A stretch of DNA of 64,000 nucleotides from assembly GCF_015832195.1 (NCBI RefSeq), contig NC_052017.1, positions 72,479,801 to 72,543,800 of the forward strand, given 5' to 3'. The notes below the pieces were generated by a model, which searched no databases, had not been told where the DNA came from, and was given only the letters and a program-made list of their open reading frames with translations. This document shows positions 13,085 through 23,960 of this stretch, one piece after another. The translations under genes were made by a program, and so were the position numbers. The stretch comes from Motacilla alba alba (lineage: Eukaryota > Chordata > Aves > Passeriformes > Motacillidae). Every line of letters begins with the position of its first letter. Position 1 is the stretch's first letter.

Positions 13085-15727
13085 CCCTAACATTGCCAAT
13101 GGTAATAAAATGAAAGCAATACTGCAACCACTCTTCTTGAGCTGCAGTCTGGCAGACCTCATTGCATTTAAAATATTTCTGAAACAAATTGCAGTTCTAG
13201 GGAGGAAAGATAAGAGTTGCACCCTGTATCAAATCTATTTGATACCACCAGAAAGTCTAGCTACCAGGCAACTTTAAGGCAACATGCCTTTTATACCAAT
13301 ATGTGCAACTTCAGATATTGATATTTCCTTCCCCATCTGTGAAAAAAAAAATAGGTACCAACAGGTAGAATTTTTAATACCAGGAGGAAATGGTTCAAAA
13401 AGTCAGCACATTTCAGTTGAATACATAGATCGGTAGGCAGATAGATAGCAGTTAAGTAATCAGACATTTTTGTGATGGAATTGTTTAAAAGTCTGCCAAA
13501 CCAGGCCAGTTTTCAAACTTCACTGAATGAATTAGTGGTACTTTTATTGCTAAAGTTGTACTTGCGAATCATTAGTCATGATCATTACACATGCAAAACT
13601 GTTAGTGCTTTATACCTTTATACCTACGTTCTGAATTATCTGCAAATATAAAATAACATAGGGCCAATGATCTATAGTTGCTAATAGTGGCCGTGCTTCT
13701 TGGTGTTGTTAGTCACTGACATCTGAGTGATCAGGCTGGAGGACTCATTGATGAAGGGCCAAAACCAAAGTGGTTTTCTCATCTTTCTTCTCTGATTTTT
13801 CGGTACTTATGTCTGATGGTATTATGTCATTTTACTCTCCTCCAAAGGGGAGTCTAATCTGTCCCAATCATGTTTCTCTTTTTTGTTTGTCAATCATCCT
13901 ATTGTGTATCCAAGGAATCCTGTTTGTAGACCATTAGACTTACCTTTTCTTTGTCTTGCACTTCTACATTAATTAGACACATGCCTTTCCATGCCAACAC
14001 ATCCCTCTTGGCTTGCCACTTTGGTGGTCATACTGCCCATATACTTTGTGAAATGCTTATACATTTTTTTCTGGTGAGATCATGATACAAAATATCATCA
14101 AACTGTTTTTAAACTATGTTAGTTTGCATATAATCATATTACAGGCAAGTCAATCATATTTATATCCTTATCATGACACTATCAAATTGTAAGTGCTTTA
14201 GTTACAAGGGTTAGGCAGCAGAATGTCAACTCAAGTTGCTTGCAACTGAAAACAATTACTTTGATATTTTTCTATAGTAGCTTTGCAAAGCAGGTTTGGT
14301 TAACTCAGCTCAGTGAATAATGAAAAAAAAATTATGTATATTCAGGATCTGATTTCTGAAATATAAACTTATTTTATTTCAGTACAACATAAAGAGGAAA
14401 GTCAAAATAAAGAGGAAAGGCATAAATTTTAAAAACCTCTCTTTTCTTTGATTAATAAACATCTCTTAAAAACTGCTTTCTTTACAGCCTAAATCAAAAG
14501 TATTAGCATTAGAATTGGTTGTAGTTTTAAAATTGTAGTGGTAGTAAAGAATGCCTCTGATGAGTTCAATTTGTAGTCTAATAATGTAAACTGATTTCAT
14601 GAAGGTAGCCTGATGCAATCCCACAAAAAGGAAGGAGACTGTGTCTAAATGAGGCTTGTCCTGGCACCTGTTAATGGTTCCATGCAATCTTCACTCAGTA
14701 GTCTGTCCAAACAGTTCCTTAGCTGTGCTCAAATCCCTTATAAACACAAGTGCTCATCACAGTGTAAAAGGATCAAGACAGTAGAAAAATATTCAGTGTT
14801 TACTTCCCAAATTCATAGCTGTCCTTGGAGCAATCCAAATCCCAGCAGTACCCCCTGAAGTGGGTGATACAACACTATCACCATAGAACACATGCACTCA
14901 CATTAGTCATGCTACAATGACATTTAAACTGTGCTTGCTTATCTGAAGAGAAAGAAATCATAAATCCTATCTTAAGCTTTCCTAGAACTTTCTGCTTGTA
15001 GCTTTTTCACTGCAAGTTCACCTTTATTATCTTTTTTCCTCAGGTGCTTGTTCCCACTGGCTGATAATCCTAGGACCTGATATACTGCCTTCCCCAAGCG
15101 CATGGCAAAACTTGCTCTAAATCAAATGTTTTGTTTGGATTTCTGTTCCATTCTTGTGGATAGCTAAAGGAAAGTCTTTGACTAAAAAGGGTTATTTTCC
15201 TTCTTTATGTTCTGCAAGACACCTTGAATTATACTCTTCGGTGCAAATGAACACATTCAAGAACCACAGGAATAAAGAAATCAACCTGTTTCCTGAGTTT
15301 TCTCTGGGATAACTTAGGTCAAAACATGGGGAATCCTGACAAATTGTTTGTGCAGAGCTACTTTATATTCTTGTCACAGTTGAATCTCATTCACTTATGG
15401 CATTGAGAATTATTTGTGAATATATCTAAGAACTGGAAAGTAAGGGAAGTTAGTCTTACAGCATAAGATACACAGATTATGTCTTTACAATATATTTCAT
15501 GCTTTAATCAATGATAGTTTTTGGAGTTTAAAAGTTGTTGTTAAAGTGCATTTCTTTTGAAAGTATAAATGGTTTTCAAAAATGTATTTATTATTTTCTC
15601 TATCTTAAAAATGAAAAAGCTATTTCCCATCCCATATGGGCATTTCCACAGCAGTTGCCATTTCATTCTTCAATGGTATAGTAGATGCAAAAGGACTCAG
15701 AGATGAAAAACAATACTTTAGCTAGCA

Positions 15728-15733
15728 CATATA
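15728..15733. repeat. Target-site duplication, left copy (CATATA)
   Basis: CATATA directly precedes the TG of the LTR at 15734. The same six bases follow its terminal CA at 16129-16134. A 6-bp duplication is typical of class II (ERVK-like) avian retroviruses. Confidence 0.7.
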
Positions 15734-16128
15734 TGTCACCACAACATTTTTATAAAAATCCTTTTGCTAGGATTTTCTTCTCCTGAGAAGCTCAGAGGGC
15801 CTCAGGAACAAATGAAAACAATTGTTATCTGCTACTGTGGGATGCAGCAGCTGCTTCCTTGATTGGTCGATGTGGGATGGTGCCATGTGCTTGGTGACCA
15901 TCAAGGACGCAGCAGCTCTCAGACTCTCTGGGAGTCACAGAACTTTTTTATACATTCCTTTCTATTCCTGTCTCACCTTCTGATGCGTTTTTCTCTCTGT
16001 TCTTTTTAGTATAGTTATAGTGCGGTCTTTTTTATATAATATATATCATGATATAATAAACCAACCTTCATGGAGTCAAGATTTCTCTGTCTCTTCACCA
16101 AGTCCTGGCTGCCCTGAAGACCACATCA
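15734..16128 (+). mobile_element. Solo LTR, passerine ERV family (plus strand)
   Basis: A 395-bp element beginning TGTCACCACAAC and ending ...CCACATCA, bounded by a perfect 6-bp CATATA direct repeat. A TATA-like sequence (TTTATAC) lies near 15948 and an AATAAA polyadenylation signal at 16055-16060, giving the U3-R-U5 order on the plus strand. The opening, with a TCCTGAGAAGCT segment and a central CTGCTACTGTGGGATGCA-like part, resembles an LTR family I recognise from songbird genomes. No internal retroviral sequence is attached, so this is the product of LTR-LTR recombination. Confidence 0.8.
16055..16060 (+). terminator. LTR polyadenylation signal AATAAA
   Basis: AATAAA in an AT-rich R region, about 70 bases from the LTR 3' end. 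It is the natural polyadenylation signal of the solo LTR. Confidence 0.6.
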
Positions 16129-16134
16129 CATATA
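16129..16134. repeat. Target-site duplication, right copy (CATATA)
   Basis: Exact match to 15728-15733, immediately after the terminal CA of the LTR. Confidence 0.7.
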
Positions 16135-17023
16135 TTTCTCACACATCTATTAAATGTCAGCGCCATGTTATGTTTATTTCAGTAAGAGGGTTTTCTAAAA
16201 TGCCTGTAAAATTCTTCACCTTGTTAGACAGCTTTTGAAGTTGAAGGAGTTTTTCTTCTCTGCTTGCTGCTGAACAATGTTTTTATGATTGTCAATGCAA
16301 TTAATTTAGTTACTGCATGTTGGTTGAATACACCTCTTCAAATTTTCTGATATCATTGAAAATGCAAAAAATATCTTTTGCAAATTGAGGGAAGGGAGAA
16401 GTAGATATTACTAGAGTTGTATATCAGAATATTGTTCACTATCAAGTTAAAAGTTCACTTTTCTGTCTACTTGAGGAAGGTCTGTAATTTATTCCTGTGC
16501 CATGTTGGAAGCCCTCCTTTCCCAATTTTCTTATGCCAGAAGAGCTCCCAGAAGATATCTCACTGGGTTGGACAAAGGATCCATTTAGCGCAATATCAAA
16601 TCTTTACCAATGGCAAAAAATTCTCACTAGTATATGCATGCTGTGTATGTAGTTGTCACCACAGAAAGCATGCAAGCTTGAAAGCTGTGTGCAGCCTGTT
16701 CCCTGAGCAGATGAACAAGAAATCAGAGTGCACACATCTGACTTTGTCTCTTACAGCCTATTCATGAGCCTGTTGTCCATGAAGTTGGTCATATGATTGC
16801 TGAACCTGTTGGTGCTATATAACTCCAAAATTTTCCATTGCAACATGTTCCAGTTTACTTATTGTTAGATAAGATTTAAACAATTGCTTAAAACCAATCT
16901 TCTAGTAGTTTCCATTGTTCTCTGGTCTTACTGTTGCATTTTAAACCTATAGATCAATTTATGATTTTGTAAATGTCAATCCTCTCCCTATCAAGCAAAA
17001 ATATAGTCTGAGAGAAGAGTGAA
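16135..17023. other. Gene-free unique sequence
   Basis: An AT-rich spacer between the solo LTR and the CR1 copy. One 116-codon open frame at 16417-16767 (+) has no recognisable domain and is probably chance. Confidence 0.55.
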
Positions 17024-17655
17024 TTTAGAGCAGCCCTGAGGAGAAAGACCTTGGAGTGTTGATTAATGAGAGCTCAACCTGTACATTTGCAGCCCAGAAA
17101 GCCAACTGTATCCTGGACCTCATCAAAGGAAACATGGCCAGCAGGTAGAGGAAGGCAGTTCTCCTCCTCTATTCTGCTCTTGTTAGACCCTACCTGAGGT
17201 ACTGCATCCAGCTCTGTAGACCCAGCACAGGAAGGATGTGGACCTGTTGGAGCAAGTCCAGAGGAGGTCCAGGTCCATGAAGATCATTGTAGAGCTGGAG
17301 CACCAGTTCTGTGAAGACAGGCTGGGAAAGTTGGGGTTATTCAGGCTGGAGAAGAGGAGAATACAAGGACACCTTGGAGAAGCTGGAGAAGGACTTTTCA
17401 CAAGAGCATGTGGTGATCAGACAAGAGGGAATGACTTTTAACTGGAGGAGGGTAGATTTACCATGAGGGTGGGGAAGCACAGTGGCCCAAAGAAACTGTG
17501 GATGCCCCATCCCAGGAAGTGTTCAAGGCCAGGTTCAATGGAACCAGGAGCAACCTGATCTAGTGGAAGGTGTCCTGCCCATAGCAGGACATGGGCTTGG
17601 AACTAGATGATCTTCTAGGTTTCTTTCAACACAAACCATTTTATGATTCTATGAT
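17024..17655 (+). mobile_element. CR1 LINE, 5'-truncated
   Basis: About 630 bp covering the C-terminal end of CR1 ORF2 and the 3' UTR, ending in the octamer-type terminus (TTATGATTCTATGAT near 17641-17655) that marks the CR1 3' end. Codons at 17238-17441 give a recognisable segment with VQRR...LGLFRLEKRR and DQTRGND, matching the tail of CR1 reverse-transcriptase proteins. The upstream ORF2 parts (endonuclease and RT core) are missing, as is usual after incomplete reverse transcription. There are several stops and frame breaks, so it is inactive. Confidence 0.92.
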
Positions 17656-18666
17656 GATATTTTTTCCTCCCCTGAAATATCTTGAAACTCCTATAACCAT
17701 TCCCGGACCAGAGCTGTTAACAGTACTCAAGAGACGTGCAAAACAAATTTTTATTTAGAAGCAAAAAAACCCTATTTTTTTTTTTCTCTGAATACCCTTC
17801 CTGATTTTATCCAACATTTCTTTTGCTTATTTTTTTGGCTGCTCAGCATACTGAACTAATGATTCCAACAAATTGCTACTGACAGCTCCAAGTTCTCTTT
17901 CCTGAGTTGCTCTTGCTAGGTCTGACTTCAGTCTTACTTAGATATGACTGAGATACTTTCTCCTAGATGCATTACTTTTTAATTTAATAAGATTAAGTGA
18001 AGATTACTTGCTACCATTTTGTTGAAATTCTACCTTATATCCTTCTGACAGATAGTATAGGTCAATTTCAGGTATGTTTAATGAGAAAGTTGACTTGTAT
18101 TCTTCTTTTGGATTAGTTTTTGATGGGTTGTTGTTTAAATGATTCAGCACATATACTTAAGATTTTTTTAAATTGCAGCAGTCACTAATAAACTCACTTT
18201 TAAATGAACAAACCATACCTAGCTAATTGTAAAAAAAGGTACTTTACATACTTTTCCTGTAGATGTAGTATAAAAGCCCTGGTTCTTCTGAATATCAAAG
18301 CAGAAGCTCTATTTAACTGTAAGCTTGTAATGCTCCTATTTCTTAGGAATTATTGGAGTTGGAGGAGTTGGAGGAATGTCATAACTTTTACTTGATGATA
18401 ATGCTGCATACAAGCCAGGCTCTGGACCAATTGCCCTTCCCACTCATTACAGAGAATCTTGCTAAATCTTCATAAAACATAAAAATACTGCATGCAATCC
18501 AAGAATTTTTGATGACTATGGACTCTTCAGACCTTTTCACACTAAACATAAAGACTCATTTTTCTCTGGGATCCCCTTTTCTCTTAAGTGATAAAAAATT
18601 TATCACTTTAAAAACACTCTCAAACTTACCATACATTGCAAGTCTACCAAAATCAGGCTGCTTGCA
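17656..18666. other. Gene-free unique sequence
   Basis: AT-rich DNA between a CR1 copy and the LTR at 18672. Short open frames at 18204 and 18509 (+) carry no recognisable domain. Nothing further is supported. Confidence 0.55.
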
Positions 18667-18671
18667 GGGAT
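18667..18671. repeat. Target-site duplication, left copy (GGGAT)
   Basis: GGGAT directly before the LTR boundary TG at 18672. The identical pentamer follows the other boundary CA at 19171-19175. Confidence 0.6.
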
Positions 18672-19170
18672 TGACAGACATGGACTCTGCTATGCCAGCA
18701 AAGCAAAGCCAGTTTATTGCACCAGTTCGTCAGTATTTATAGGTCACTACATTCTTACAAAAATTTTCACTCAGATCCCTTTGTCCCAGTCCCCTTTAGA
18801 AACACAATCTTCTCAATAATCCCTCTTATGCTAGTAAAGTCCTTGTTATCTCTCTTCTCAACAAGAGTGGTAAGCATCATCAGACATGGTTTTCACTTCT
18901 GTTCCTGTCTTGAGTTTATTTCTCCCTCACTTTTCACTGTACCAGGGCCAAAAGATCGGTGTCACTACCCGGCTCAGCTTCTGTAGCTGTCTGATCTCCC
19001 ACAGTTGTTGTATGTTCTTCAGTGTGTAAAAGGCATTATGACAGAGGTTGTCCAGCAACTAGTTTATCTTTCCCTGAGGAGGATGTGATGTATTTTTCAC
19101 GACTTGACAAGTATCCTTACTCACGAGACCTTACAATCCAGAAGTGGTCCAGGTGAAAATTAATTTAGCA
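18672..19170 (-). mobile_element. Solo LTR of an endogenous retrovirus (minus strand)
   Basis: A 499-bp element with TG/CA ends and a perfect 5-bp GGGAT duplication. On the minus strand a TATAAATA box (plus-strand TATTTATA at 18734-18741) is followed after about 15 bases by AATAAA (plus-strand TTTATT at 18713-18718), then a short U5. This very close TATA-to-polyA spacing implies a short R region. The unit is recognisable as an LTR from layout and ends; the family is not named. No internal retroviral genes adjoin it. Confidence 0.72.
18713..18741 (-). promoter_or_regulatory. LTR TATA box and adjacent AATAAA
   Basis: Reading on the minus strand, TATAAATA is followed within about 15 bases by AATAAA. 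This pair fixes the strand of the LTR and places the transcription start close to the polyadenylation signal. Confidence 0.55.
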
Positions 19171-19175
19171 GGGAT
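19171..19175. repeat. Target-site duplication, right copy (GGGAT)
   Basis: Exact match to 18667-18671. The two preceding bases (CA) also match the left flank, so the shared string is GCAGGGAT on both sides. Confidence 0.6.
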
Positions 19176-19861
19176 ATAAGATGTCTGCAATGAGAAACAG
19201 GATAATAAGTGGATCTAATCTTAGTTACTCCAAGTGCCTCACTTAGCTGCTCCTAAGGTTAGGAACCTAGGCTGGCCAGGAATCATTGAACTCCGGGCAG
19301 CTCTGTCTCAACAGCAAATACCAGTGCTACCTCTCAGTATGAATAGCCATTCTTCCTGGAATTGCCTTTGGACCTGAGCAGAGAATATTTTTTTATTTAG
19401 TTCTTCTTTACAAGATAGGTATGTTCTCAGAACCAGCAAATACACCTAGATTTCCATCACTGTCAATAGCTACTGTCTGGCTGAGGTTGCCTTGTTGTAC
19501 TGTGAAGTTCTGCTTCTGTACACTGAGACAAATCCAGGGTATCACACACAGTAAGCTCCCTGAGAGCAGAATCTGACCCATACTTTCAATTACCTGGCAT
19601 TTTTTTTCTAGTAGAGACAGTAAAGCAACCTTCAGTATTAAATATGAGTATCCAAGTTTTCTGAGTTTATGAATTTTCACAGCTCCAACTAGCTGTAAAT
19701 TATTATATGAATGAACAAAATATTTCTAATCCTTTGGATTCACTAGAAAGAAATTAATCTAAGTTTAGAAGACAAGGGCATTGTATCTATGAGATAGATA
19801 AAATCTTGATGAAATCTTGGAAGCTGAGCCTAGAGCTCTCAGAAACATCATAAAATGCTCT
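19176..19861. other. Unique spacer with a short signal-peptide-like frame
   Basis: Between the solo LTR and a CR1 copy. On the minus strand 19408-19581 holds a 57-codon ATG frame with a hydrophobic N-terminus and two N-x-S/T sequons. It has no recognisable family and is short enough to be chance. There is no promoter or splice evidence. Confidence 0.4.
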
Positions 19862-21510
19862 TCATAGAATCACAGGATCATAGAATACCATGCTGGAGAT
19901 GAACTTCAAGGATAATCTGGTTCTACTATTCTTGGATAAAACACAGACAAGGTAGCCCAGCACCCTGTTCAGACAAATTTTGGATGTGTCCAACACTTGG
20001 AAATCCTCCATTTCTCTGGGGAGAATATTCCTATGCTGGTTGTTCTAATTGTGAAAAATTGTCCTCTTTTGTCTAATCAGAAACTCCCCAGATGTAACTC
20101 AAACCCATTACAGTTGTTCCATGTGACAACTTTTAAAAATGGAGTATCCATCTTCTTTGTAGTCATCATTTAAATAGTGGCACATAGTGATAAGATCTAC
20201 CCTGAGGCTTCTTTGCTAAAGGCTGAACAAACCCTTTTCTCACATGTCAGGCTTTCCAGTCCTTTGGTCATCTTTGATGTCCTTCTCTGGACCCTTTCCA
20301 AATGCCCACTTCTTCTTTTGCACAGTGGGGACCAAAAGTGATCACATTATTCCAGGTATGGCCTGAGAAGTGCTGAATAGAGTTGGATAATGACTTCTCT
20401 GTCTCTGCTTGTGGTGTCCTTGTTGATGCAGCCCATCATCCCACTGGAATGCTTTGATGCAGCAGCACGCTGTTCACTGATATTGAGCTTGTTGGCCAGA
20501 AGGATCTCTACATCCCTTTCCAAAGAGTCATTGCCAAGCAGGGTAGATCCCAGTCCATGCTGCACACCTATGTGATGTTTTCCTAGGTGCACTTCTCCTT
20601 GCTGAACTTTGCAAGGTTCTTGTTGGCTCACTCTTTCATCCTATTCAAGCCCTCCCGGAAGATGGCCTTTACTTCCAAAGTGTCCATGGGGAATTTCAGA
20701 ATAACCTTGGGTAGATCCCGTGTGACCCCATAGATTTGTGTGGGTCTACTTAGTGTAGTAGGTCACTGATCATTTCCCCTGGTATTTTGGCTCTTCCATT
20801 CTGCTCCCTGTCTCTGCCTTTCACCTTGGGAAACTGGACCCCCTGAGAACCACTGGTAATGCTATTAAAGACTGAAGGAAAGGAGCCATTATGTAATTCT
20901 ACCTTTCTTCATCCTTTGGCAAAATGTTTCCCCCTGCATTCAATAAACTGGAGAGATTCTCCTCAGTCCTCCCTTTGTTGATGATACATTTGTAATACCA
21001 ATTTTTTTTATCCTTAAAGGCAGTAGCCAGAAAAACTTATTGCTGTGTTTTGACTCTTCTAGTTTTCCCCTTGCATAACCTCATAAAATCCTTGTAGTCC
21101 TACTGAATTGCTTGCCTTTTTTTCCAAAGCTCATAAACTCTCTTTCTTTTCCTGAGATCAAGCCAAACCTCTCTGCTCCACCAGGCCAGCGATCCTCCCC
21201 ACCAATTCATCTTTATCTTTGTTGTTAGGGTACACTTGATCCCATCTTGCTGGTGACTTATGAATGTATTAAACTACCTAGAGGCCAATACCAGTCCCAG
21301 GGGGACCTCACTTGTGGCAGGTTGCCAGTTTGAAAAGTGGCGTTTGCCACTGCTCTCTAACCCCATCCACTGCACAGATGCATTGTCTAGACCACAGTGC
21401 CTCAGTTTCTCCAGTAGGAGGCTGTGAGAAACTGTATTGAAGGCCTTGACTTAATTGTACTGGATAAAAAAACCTTTCCTAAAAGGAGATAATGGATCTG
21501 TTGTTGGTTT
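19862..21510 (-). mobile_element. CR1 LINE, rearranged or composite
   Basis: An old CR1 copy whose 3' terminus is the TCATAGAATCACAGGATCATAGAA-type end at 19862. Going 5' on the minus strand there is the 3' UTR, the ORF2 C-terminal part (about 20347-20670), then a segment at about 20680-21240 that corresponds to the ORF2 linker between endonuclease and RT, and finally an RT-core segment at about 21255-21510 with KAFDTVSHSLLLEKL. In an intact CR1 the linker lies 5' of the RT core, so the order is scrambled. Either one CR1 fragment inserted into another or a later rearrangement explains this. It is inactive. Confidence 0.8.
20347..20631 (-). pseudogene. CR1 ORF2 C-terminal remnant
   Basis: An open stretch of 94 codons resembling the region just after the RT core of CR1 ORF2: a CKV..GEVHLGK segment, ERDVEILLANKLN, GCINKD and REVIIQLYSALLRPYLE, the last matching the conserved REVILPLYSALVRP block. 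Divergence from the consensus indicates an old insertion. It is not a host gene. Confidence 0.8.
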
Positions 21511-23432
21511 CAGAACAGTTCTTGGAGGCCGAGTGTCTTGAACTGTCTCAAAATGTTGCATCCATCTTATCTATTAACAGCCTAGGGAAAACCATTTCAG
21601 AATGCAAAAAGTGTGAGACTGGAGTTCACTTCTCAGGGTTACAGCTTCTAATGGACTGACTGTCACTGATAAGAAAATGATGGAGGAGCACAATGTTCTT
21701 GCAATCTCATTAGCTGGATATATTGTGTGATGCTAAAGTTACCAACCTGCAGAATACTAACACAAAGCAGCTGCAAAAGAGTGAAGGGGAAAGCAATTTA
21801 AAGTTATACATTAAACTTTTATACTCTAGTTGTTTCTATGAAAAAACAGTTTTCAGGGCTTTTTGGTTTGGTTTTGTTTGCTTGCTTGTTTTGTATTCTG
21901 TGCTTACCTCTTTTAAGACAGTTTAGTTGGTGTTAATATTATTATACTAAAAAAATAAGCCCTCAGTGGCAACCAATTGGTAAACCAACCAACCAAAAAC
22001 CTGTCAACACAATAGAGAGTATTTCTTGGATGTGTTTTCTTGTTCCAAGGATTTTTTTCACCTTTCTTTGTTCCTTATGTCAAATATTTCAGTGATGGTG
22101 CTTTTATTTTTTTTTTTTCAGAAAAGAATTTGAAAATACCCAATAAAGCACAAATGAGGTTCCCTCCTTATGGTTGCTTGACTGTCTAATACAGTTATTA
22201 GAATGTAAATGTGACATTTCTTACCTAGGGGAAAAATCTAACCAAAGAGGCTGACCTTCAGTTATTTATACATTTGCAGTAATCCCACCAATGATATTTT
22301 GAAATTGGATGTCACATGTATTGCTGTATATTATGTAAATACTCCTCCATACATCTTCAGCCTAATCAATAATTTTCCTCTTAAGGTAAAATACTTTTGA
22401 TGAAATAGAAACTCTTATTCATCAGTCTTCCAGAGACAACTTTGTAGAAGAAATGTGGACTGAGAAACCAGAAACAATGAAATATTTATGTCTTTTCCTT
22501 CAAATTACTCAATCTGGAGTTGTATTAAATGGACTAAACCAGATATTTCAGGTCATAACACTTTGCAATTATTAGCTAAGAACTACCTGTGATAATCTTG
22601 TCTCTGCACTAGTTTTAGTACGATTTTGTGACAGCTTTTTGTATGTTCTTAGGGACTTTTTTTCTGTGGTCTTGTTGGATCATGTTTCATGGGTAAGCTA
22701 AATTTCCTCATGAGCCTGGAATCATTTGGTTCTGGCTATTCCTTCCCCTGATAGATGCTATTATGTCCATCATACCTTTAATGAAAAATGCACATGTGCT
22801 AGAGATACGGTTCCAGCTACATCCTAGTGCTTTCCCAGAAGCAGGAGCTAATGTGATCTCTCCATGTAGCTCAGGAATGACACATGGGAACATGCTAGAA
22901 ATGCACGATAACACTCAGTAGTAGGTAGGGGATTTTGTGTCCTTTGCTGTTAGGTGGGAGCTGAGAGTCACAAATAAGTATATAAATTTTTCTTGCTCTA
23001 GAAGGAAAGGTACATATATTTCAAAATACATCACTTGAGGAATCAGGGTGATCTGTACATCCAGGTCTCTGTGAGGTTCCTAGCATGGTCAAGAGCTGTT
23101 TTTAACCAAAGAATTTTAAAGATTTACCCATGCATTTTGCATATGATCTCTCGAAAGCTTTTAAGCATGTGGTGGCAAATTTCTTTTAAGTGTTGTAGCC
23201 CACTGTCTTTGGGGTCAGCTCAGATGTTTGTAAATACTAGTTTCATTATCCATATATAACACAAATTGCACCCATGCATGCTAATTTGGATGTCAATGAA
23301 CTGTAAAAATGTTGATTTTTTTTTTTAACACAGATTATTTTGATAAAGAAATAGAAAAATGCTGCACTCAAAATAGTGATAATAAGAATTAATGTACAAA
23401 AGAAGGTATCAGAACACACAAATATTCCAAGT
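21511..23432. other. Gene-free unique sequence
   Basis: AT-rich DNA between two CR1 copies. Open frames at 21723 (+), 22708 (-) and 23035 (+) are under 80 codons and unrecognised. A short T-rich tract lies near 22107-22120. Nothing else is supported. Confidence 0.55.
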
Positions 23433-23960
23433 AATCATAGACTATTCCAAGTTGGAAGGCCCCACAGAGGTCATTGATGTTCAATGCCTTGCCCTGCACG
23501 AGATAGTCCCAAGAACCATACCATGCGCCTGACAAAGTTGTCCATACTTTTTGTCAGGCTTGGTAACATGACCACTTCCCAGGGGATCCTGTTCAGTGAC
23601 TTGTTCAAGTTCCCTCTGGGTGAAGATCCTCTTTCTAATATCCAGTCTAAATCTTCTCTGCCACAGCTTCAGGCCATTCTCTCAGGTCCTGTCACTGTCA
23701 CCACAGAGTAGAGATCAGTGCCTGTCTCTCCTCTTCCCCTCACAAGGAAGTTGTAACTACAATCATGTCTTCCCTCAGTCTCCTCCAGGCTGAACAGACC
23801 CAGTGACCTCAGCCATCCCTCACATAGCTTCCCCTCCAGACCCTTCACCATCTTTGTAGCCCTCCTTTGAACTCTTTGCAACAGCTTTATGTCTTTCTTA
23901 TGTGGTAGTGTCCAAAAATATACACAGCACTCAAGACAAGACCTCACCAACTCAAAGTGG
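23433..23960 (-). mobile_element. CR1 LINE, 5'-truncated
   Basis: About 530 bp with the CR1 3' end at 23433 (ATCATAGACTATTCCAAG followed by GGAAGGCCCCACAGAGG). It extends into the ORF2 C-terminus, where about 23669-23950 translates on the minus strand to CVYFWTLPHKKDIKLLQRVQRRATKMV and SLGLFSLEE, the conserved tail of CR1 RT proteins. The endonuclease and RT core are missing. The right edge is approximate because similarity fades after 23950. Confidence 0.9.
23669..23950 (-). pseudogene. CR1 ORF2 C-terminal remnant
   Basis: A 93-codon open stretch with the conserved order KKDI..LQRVQRRATKMVKGLEGK and LRSLGLFSLEE. It ends at a stop before the usual C-terminal HWNRLP-type motif. It is transposon-derived and truncated at both ends. 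Confidence 0.85.

Larger units (their letters stand above)
5864..15727. other. Gene-free AT-rich unique sequence
   Basis: Nearly 10 kb without a supportable gene. Short open frames on both strands show no recognisable domain. The block 8990-9420 is somewhat GC-richer and could be a very old repeat or a conserved element, but I cannot assign it. Landmarks are the T run at 6576, AT microsatellites at 11305 and 12831, and the palindromes at 12993 and 13071, listed separately. Confidence 0.6.
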
